From: an uncultured Rhodospirillaceae bacterium
GTDB taxonomy: Bacteria; Pseudomonadota; Alphaproteobacteria; Azospirillales; Azospirillaceae
DNA: 64,000 nucleotides
Assembly (NCBI GenBank): GCA_937927415.1
Contig: CALBDS010000004.1
Location: 496,001-560,000, forward strand
Reading direction: 5' to 3'
This document shows positions 59,712 to 64,000 of this stretch, piece after piece. Position 1 is the first letter of the stretch; each line of letters starts with the position of its first letter. Made by a program: the position numbers and the translations under genes. A model generated the notes under the pieces. It saw only the letters and a list, made by a program, of their open reading frames with translations, did not search any database and had not been told where the DNA came from.

Positions 59712-59777
59712 CGCATGGTCGAGGGGCCAGCCCCTCGACACTCCCCGGCAGGGGCGTGACCGCCCCTGCACCCCATC
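59712..59777 (+). repeat. Double-hairpin dispersed repeat
   Basis: Same unit as 41051-41115: tcgaggggccagcccctcga, cactccccgg, then caggggcg...cgcccctg. Followed at once by an inverted copy. Confidence 0.8.
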
Positions 59778-59834
59778 GATGGGATGCAAGGGCCCCCGCC
59801 CTTGCCGGGGGGTGTCGGGGGCAGCGCCCCCGAC
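59778..59834 (-). repeat. Double-hairpin dispersed repeat, inverted copy
   Basis: gatgcaagggcccccgcccttgc, then ggggggtgtc and a cggggg...cccccg hairpin. It is head-to-head with the previous unit around ccatcgatgg and nearly reaches the miaA ribosome site. Confidence 0.8.
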
Positions 59835-59846
59835 GAAAGGTACCCC

Positions 59847-60830
59847 ATGCCCCCTTCCCTTCACCCCGTCATCGTCATCGGCGGCCCCACGGCCAGCGGC
59901 AAGTCGGCTTTTGCCCTGGATGTGGCAGAACGTTTCAACGGCACCGTCATCAACGCCGACAGCATGCAGCTTTACGCGGACCTCGACGTGCTGACCGCCC
60001 GCCCGCCGGCTGAAGACTTGGCCCGCGTCCCTCACCGGCTCTACGGCGTGCTGCCCGCGTCGGAACGGGGGTCGGCGGCCAAGTGGCGCGCCCTGGCGCT
60101 GGACGAGATTGCCGCGGCCCATCAGGCCGGTCGTCTGCCGGTGGTGGTGGGTGGCACCGGCCTTTACCTGCGCGCCCTGATGCAGGGCCTGTGCGACGTT
60201 CCCCCCATCCCCGATGCCATCCGCCGCACCGCCCACGAACGCCTGACCGCTCTGGGCGGGGAGGCGTTCCGCGCCGAGCTGGTGGCCCGCGACCCGGACT
60301 CGGCGCGGCTGAACCCCGGCGACACCACCCGCCTAACCCGCGCGTGGGAGGTGCTGGAGGCAACGGGCCGTCCCCTGACCGCATGGCAGCGTGATGCCGC
60401 CGACGGCGCACCGCCGGGGCTGGCCTTTCTGGTGGCGGTGATCGACCCGCCGCGTTCCGACCTTTACGCCGCCGGCGACGGACGGTTCCTGACCATGGTG
60501 AAGCGCGGCGCGCTGGAGGAGGTGCGGCGGCTGGACGCCCTGGCGCTCGACCCCGACCTGCCGGCGATGAAGGCGCTGGGGGTGCCGGAGTTGCGCGCCC
60601 ACCTGTCCGGGGCGCTGCCCCTGGACGCGGCGATCACCCAGGCGCAGCAGGCCACCCGCCATTACGCCAAGCGTCAGGTGACATGGTTCCGCCACCAATT
60701 GGCGAGCCGCCCCCCGGCGGCGGCGGTGCATGGCTGCTATACCTTAACTTCCCTCTATGCGCCGGAACGTTCCGATGCGATTGTCGGAGTTATTGATAGG
60801 ATCGTGCGCGATCACGGCATCAAGGAGTAA
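59847..60830 (+). CDS. miaA: tRNA dimethylallyltransferase
   Basis: A 327-residue enzyme that adds dimethylallyl to A37 of tRNAs reading UNN codons. Motifs: P-loop IGGPTASGKSAFAL, the substrate region NADSMQLYADLDVLTARP, VVGGTGLYLRALMQG and the C-terminal RQVTWFRHQL. The ATG at 59847 follows gaaagg. An earlier in-frame ATG lies inside the hairpin repeat and is rejected. The stop overlaps the next gene by one base. Confidence 0.96.
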   Translation: MPPSLHPVIVIGGPTASGKSAFALDVAERFNGTVINADSMQLYADLDVLTARPPAEDLARVPHRLYGVLPASERGSAAKWRALALDEIAAAHQAGRLPVVVGGTGLYLRALMQGLCDVPPIPDAIRRTAHERLTALGGEAFRAELVARDPDSARLNPGDTTRLTRAWEVLEATGRPLTAWQRDAADGAPPGLAFLVAVIDPPRSDLYAAGDGRFLTMVKRGALEEVRRLDALALDPDLPAMKALGVPELRAHLSGALPLDAAITQAQQATRHYAKRQVTWFRHQLASRPPAAAVHGCYTLTSLYAPERSDAIVGVIDRIVRDHGIKE

Positions 60831-62056
60831 TGAAAGTGACGGTGGAGTGGGAGAAGCTGTTCGCCGGCCGCGTGGGCGGCATGAGCGCGTCGGAAATCCG
60901 TGAACTGCTGAAGCTGATTGCCAAGCCGGAAATCATCTCGTTCGCCGGCGGCATTCCCGACCCGGATCTGTTCCCTGCCCCCGCCCTGTCGCGCGCCTAT
61001 CAGAAGGTATTCGAATCCAACGGCAGCCCTGGTGCCGCCGAAGCCCTGCAGTACACCATTTCCGAAGGCTACACGCCCTTGCGGGAATGGATCTGCTCCT
61101 ACATGGAATCCAAGGGTGCCAGCATCGGCATGGACGAGGTGCTGGTGACCAGCGGCTCGCAGCAGGCGCTGGATTTCCTGGGCAAGCTGTTCATCGGGCC
61201 GGGCGATCTGGTGGCGGTGACCAAGCCCACCTATCTGGGGGCCTTGCAGGCGTTCTCGCCCTATGAACCCACCTATGTTTCCATCGCCATGGACGGCGAA
61301 GGGCCGGTGCTGGACGAATTGGACGCGGCCCTGGCCCGCAAGCCCAAGTTCCTCTACCTCGTGCCCGACTTCCAGAACCCCAACGGCATCACCGTGTCGC
61401 TGGAACGCCGCATCGCCATCATCGAACGCTGCACCGCCGCCGGCGTGGCGGTGATCGAGGACGCGGCCTATGCCGAGTTGCGCTACGACGGCACCTCCAT
61501 CCCCTCGATGATCGCGCTGGACGCCGAGCGCAACGGCGGCAAGCCGGCCACGGTGATCCACTGCGGTTCCTTCTCCAAGACCATGGTGCCGGCGCTGCGG
61601 GTGGGCTGGGTGTGCGGCGCCAGGGACGCCGTGCAGCGCATGGTGCTGATGAAGCAGGCCGCCGACCTGCACACCTCCACCATCAATCAGGTGGTGATGC
61701 ACGACGTGGTGTCGGAGATCTTCCACGGCCATGTGCGCCGCCTGCGCGACGCCTACAAGGAACGGCGCGATGCCCTGCTGACGGCGCTGGCGGACTTCGC
61801 CCCCCCCGGCGTCACCTGGACCAAGCCCGAAGGCGGCATGTTCGTGTGGCTGGAACTGCCGGAAGGCACCGACGGGGTGGAACTGCTGGAACGCGCCATC
61901 AAAGAGGCCAACGTGGCCTTCGTGCCCGGTGCGGCCTTCTACGCCGACCGTTCGGGCAAGAACACGCTGCGGCTGGCCTTCTCGGTCAACAAGCCGGACC
62001 GCATCCGCGAGGGCATCCGCCGTCTGTGCGGCCTTCTTGGCCAGGGTGCGGTATGA
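60830..62056 (+). CDS. PLP-dependent aminotransferase (class I/II, 2-aminoadipate/MocR-like)
   Basis: A 408-residue fold-type I aminotransferase. Features: ISFAGGIPDPDLFP start region, TSGSQQALDFLGKLF, the PDFQNPNGITVSLERR and EDAAYAELRYDG motifs, the PLP lysine in CGSFSKTMVPALRVGW, and the LRLAFSV arginine site near the C-terminus. This group includes alpha-aminoadipate and aromatic or branched-chain aminotransferases. The position before ilvB makes a branched-chain role attractive but unproven. The ATG overlaps the miaA stop by one base. Confidence 0.92.
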   Translation: MKVTVEWEKLFAGRVGGMSASEIRELLKLIAKPEIISFAGGIPDPDLFPAPALSRAYQKVFESNGSPGAAEALQYTISEGYTPLREWICSYMESKGASIGMDEVLVTSGSQQALDFLGKLFIGPGDLVAVTKPTYLGALQAFSPYEPTYVSIAMDGEGPVLDELDAALARKPKFLYLVPDFQNPNGITVSLERRIAIIERCTAAGVAVIEDAAYAELRYDGTSIPSMIALDAERNGGKPATVIHCGSFSKTMVPALRVGWVCGARDAVQRMVLMKQAADLHTSTINQVVMHDVVSEIFHGHVRRLRDAYKERRDALLTALADFAPPGVTWTKPEGGMFVWLELPEGTDGVELLERAIKEANVAFVPGAAFYADRSGKNTLRLAFSVNKPDRIREGIRRLCGLLGQGAV

Positions 62057-62091
62057 CCGCGGGCCTTAGCCCCGACATGCCGGTTTTGCGG

Positions 62092-62127
62092 CCCGCCACG
62101 TGCCAACGTGGCGGGAACGCCCTTTTG
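62092..62127 (+). terminator. Terminator after the aminotransferase gene
   Basis: CCCGCCACG-tgccaa-CGTGGCGGG is a perfect 9-bp stem followed by aacgccCTTTTG. Confidence 0.85.
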
Positions 62128-62373
62128 TGTGCAACGCAGCAGTAATAAAGCTTCATCTGCAACGAAAAATCTTTGTGATAATTCGCAAAAATCGTTGACC
62201 CGTTTTCCGTACTCTGTCTAGTTTGCCGAGCGCGGCCTTCTGCGGCATCGCCCCTTTGCACGTTCTGCGCGTGCCATGATGGGGCGGTTCGCCCGGACGG
62301 CCCGCGGGACACAGAGCGAACAGGGCCGCCCGCGCCGCAAGACGCGGGGGCCGGCAAACGAAGGTCGAATACG
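62128..62373 (+). promoter_or_regulatory. ilvB upstream region with putative promoter
   Basis: An AT-rich stretch (62130-62225) ends in ttgacc (62195-62200), a possible -35 box, with tctagt/tagttt 16-18 bp later as a weak -10. The downstream ~150 bp form a GC-rich leader without a recognisable Leu/Val/Ile leader peptide. The ribosome site aacgaagg lies before ATG 62374. Confidence 0.45.
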
Positions 62374-64000
62374 ATGCCCGAACAGAAGCTGACCGGCGCG
62401 CAGATCATCATCAAGGCCCTGAAGGATCAGGGCGTGGATGTCATCTTCGGCTATCCCGGCGGGGCGGTACTTCCCATCTACGACGCGCTGTTCCAGCAGA
62501 ACGACCTTCGCCACATCCTGGTGCGCCACGAACAGGCGGCGGTGCATGCGGCCGAGGGTTACGCCCGTTCCACCGGCAAGGTGGGCTGCGTGCTGGTGAC
62601 CTCCGGCCCCGGCGCCACCAACGCGGTGACCGGCCTGCTGGACGCGCTGTGCGATTCCATTCCGATCGTGTGCCTGTCGGGCCAGGTGCCCACCCACCTG
62701 ATCGGCAACGACGCCTTCCAGGAAGCCGACACCACCGGCATCACCCGTCCCTGCACCAAGCACAACTATCTGGTGAAGGACGTCAACAATCTGGCCCGCA
62801 CGCTGCACGAGGCGTTCTATGTGGCCAAGACCGGCCGCCCCGGCCCGGTGGTGGTGGACCTGCCCAAGGACGTGCAGTTCGCCGAGGGAACCTATGTGCC
62901 GCCCATCGAGGTGAAGCACAAGACCTACCGCCCGCAGGTGAAGCCCGACATGGCCCGCATCGAAGAGGCCGTGGAACTGATCGCGTCCGCCAAGCGCCCG
63001 ATCTTCTACACCGGCGGCGGCGTGGTGAACTCCGGCACGATGGCGTCGAAGCTGCTGACGCAGTTCGTCAAGATGACCGGCTTCCCCATCACCAGCACGC
63101 TGATGGGCCTGGGCGCCTTCCCGGCGTCGGACCCGCAGTGGCTGGGCATGCTGGGCATGCACGGCACGTACGAAGCCAATCTGGCGATGTACAACTGTGA
63201 CGTGATGATCAACATCGGTGCGCGCTTCGACGACCGGGTCACGGGCAAGATCTCCGCCTTCGCCCCCAACTCGAAGAAGATCCATGTGGACATCGACCCG
63301 TCGTCCATCAACAAGAACGTGGTGGTCGATATCCCGGTGATCGGCGACTGCGCCCATGTGCTGGAAGACATGATCCGCATCTGGAAGGCCCGCCAGAAGC
63401 GCCCCGACCCGGCGGCGCTGAAGGAATGGTGGACCGAGATCAAGGGGTGGCAGGCGCGCAACTGCCTGAACTACAACCACACCGAAACGGTCATCAAGCC
63501 GCAGTACGCGCTGGAACGCCTGCGGGACGCGCTGAAGGGCAAGGACTTCTACATCACCACCGAGGTGGGCCAGCATCAGATGTGGGCCGCCCAGTTCATG
63601 CCGTTCGACCAGCCGAACCGCTGGATGACCTCGGGCGGTCTGGGGACCATGGGTTATGGCCTGCCGGCGGCCATCGGCTGCCAGATCGCCCACCCCGACT
63701 CGATCGTCGTGGACATCTCGGGCGAAGCCTCGTTCCTGATGAACATGCAGGAGATCGGCACCGCGGTGCAGTTCCGCGCCCCGGTGAAGATCTTCATCCT
63801 CAACAACCAGTACATGGGCATGGTGCGCCAGTGGCAGGAGCTGCTGCACGGGTCGCGCTATTCCCAGAGCTATTCCGAGGCGCTGCCGGACTTCGTGAAG
63901 CTGGCGGAGGCGTGGGGCTGCGCCGGCCTGCGCGCCACCACCGTGGCCGAGGTGGACGCGGTGATCGAAAAGATGCTGTCCATCAACGACCGCCCGGTCA
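62374..64000 (+). CDS. ilvB: Acetolactate synthase, large (catalytic) subunit, 3' truncated by window
   Basis: The first 542 residues of a thiamine-diphosphate enzyme; the gene runs off the window, and the family length is ~580-590. It condenses pyruvate to acetolactate or acetohydroxybutyrate, the first common step of Val, Leu and Ile synthesis. Features: FGYPGGAVLPIYDALF, catalytic Glu53 (LVRHEQAAVHAAEGYARSTG), FAD-region motif GLGAFPASDPQWLGMLGMHG, and the ThDP motif GEASFLMNMQEI (the GDG is GEA, as is usual for alphaproteobacterial enzymes). The small subunit gene ilvH is expected next. Confidence 0.96.
   Translation, partial: MPEQKLTGAQIIIKALKDQGVDVIFGYPGGAVLPIYDALFQQNDLRHILVRHEQAAVHAAEGYARSTGKVGCVLVTSGPGATNAVTGLLDALCDSIPIVCLSGQVPTHLIGNDAFQEADTTGITRPCTKHNYLVKDVNNLARTLHEAFYVAKTGRPGPVVVDLPKDVQFAEGTYVPPIEVKHKTYRPQVKPDMARIEEAVELIASAKRPIFYTGGGVVNSGTMASKLLTQFVKMTGFPITSTLMGLGAFPASDPQWLGMLGMHGTYEANLAMYNCDVMINIGARFDDRVTGKISAFAPNSKKIHVDIDPSSINKNVVVDIPVIGDCAHVLEDMIRIWKARQKRPDPAALKEWWTEIKGWQARNCLNYNHTETVIKPQYALERLRDALKGKDFYITTEVGQHQMWAAQFMPFDQPNRWMTSGGLGTMGYGLPAAIGCQIAHPDSIVVDISGEASFLMNMQEIGTAVQFRAPVKIFILNNQYMGMVRQWQELLHGSRYSQSYSEALPDFVKLAEAWGCAGLRATTVAEVDAVIEKMLSINDRPV

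Noticed and set aside
59784..59846. Earlier miaA start
   Set aside because: The extra residues would be encoded by the dispersed hairpin repeat; ATG 59847 has a proper ribosome site and the family N-terminus.
62276..62388. Possible leader peptide upstream of ilvB
   Set aside because: The short frame from the ATG pair contains almost no Leu, Val or Ile codons, so classic attenuation by a leader peptide is not supported.
62218..63849. 543-residue minus-strand open frame opposite ilvB
   Set aside because: Antisense shadow; ilvB on the plus strand is unmistakable and runs off the window end.

Overview
The window is 64 kb of GC-rich chromosomal DNA from an alphaproteobacterium, most likely a Rhodospirillales / Azospirillum-like organism. 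This is inferred from gene families and order: lnt, an XRE regulator, metK and trmB in one block; a SAM-II riboswitch before metZ; phasin and CheZ types; and high GC with several GTG or TTG starts. Almost all of the sequence is core chromosome. There is no prophage, CRISPR array or transposase.

Layout. 1-3 kb: the 3' half of glnD, a HigBA-type toxin-antitoxin pair apparently inserted at its end, an NTF2-like protein and tRNA-Ala. 3-7 kb: yggT, a DUF167 gene, folD, corA and modD. 7-10 kb: a TetR regulator divergent from an EmrAB-type efflux pair, with two matching operators between them. 10-16 kb: phasin, metZ with a SAM-II riboswitch and a terminator, a thioesterase, a 23S/tRNA uridine methyltransferase and accA. 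16-22 kb: envelope proteins including an HtrA protease, then cheZ and a pentapeptide-repeat protein. 22-25 kb: gamma-glutamyltransferase, a guanidine exporter behind a guanidine-II riboswitch, and a class-I amidotransferase-type hydrolase. 25-35.5 kb: four glycosyltransferases, a histidine phosphatase and a diguanylate cyclase on the minus strand, divergent from an unusual degenerate ABC protein and a cyclic-nucleotide-binding protein. 35.5-41 kb: GNAT, trmB, metK, an XRE regulator, lnt and tRNA-Gly. 41-44.5 kb: a secreted small protein, two tandem structured elements and a membrane-anchored TPR protein with nine 141-bp repeats. 44.5-50.5 kb: a peptide-type ABC permease pair, lolA, a DUF882 protein, a methyltransferase and an MBL hydrolase. 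50.5-58 kb: signalling genes (DUF2786/HTH protein, pseudo-receiver regulator, soluble PAS-PAS chemoreceptor, HPt/pseudo-receiver protein) with ribA among them. 58-64 kb: an SDR, ygjV, a Crp/Fnr regulator, miaA, an aminotransferase and the 5' part of ilvB.

The least explained parts are: (1) the glycosyltransferase cluster with its degenerate ABC protein and CNB partner; (2) two tandem elements at 41.5-41.95 kb whose stems differ by compensatory changes, suggesting a conserved RNA or DNA structure; (3) the glnD-end duplication flanking the toxin-antitoxin pair; (4) a CheZ carrying two FliM-like peptides around a polyproline linker; (5) two receiver-like proteins lacking the phosphoacceptor aspartate; (6) two dispersed palindromic repeat families. 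All functional calls come from reading motifs; no database search was run.
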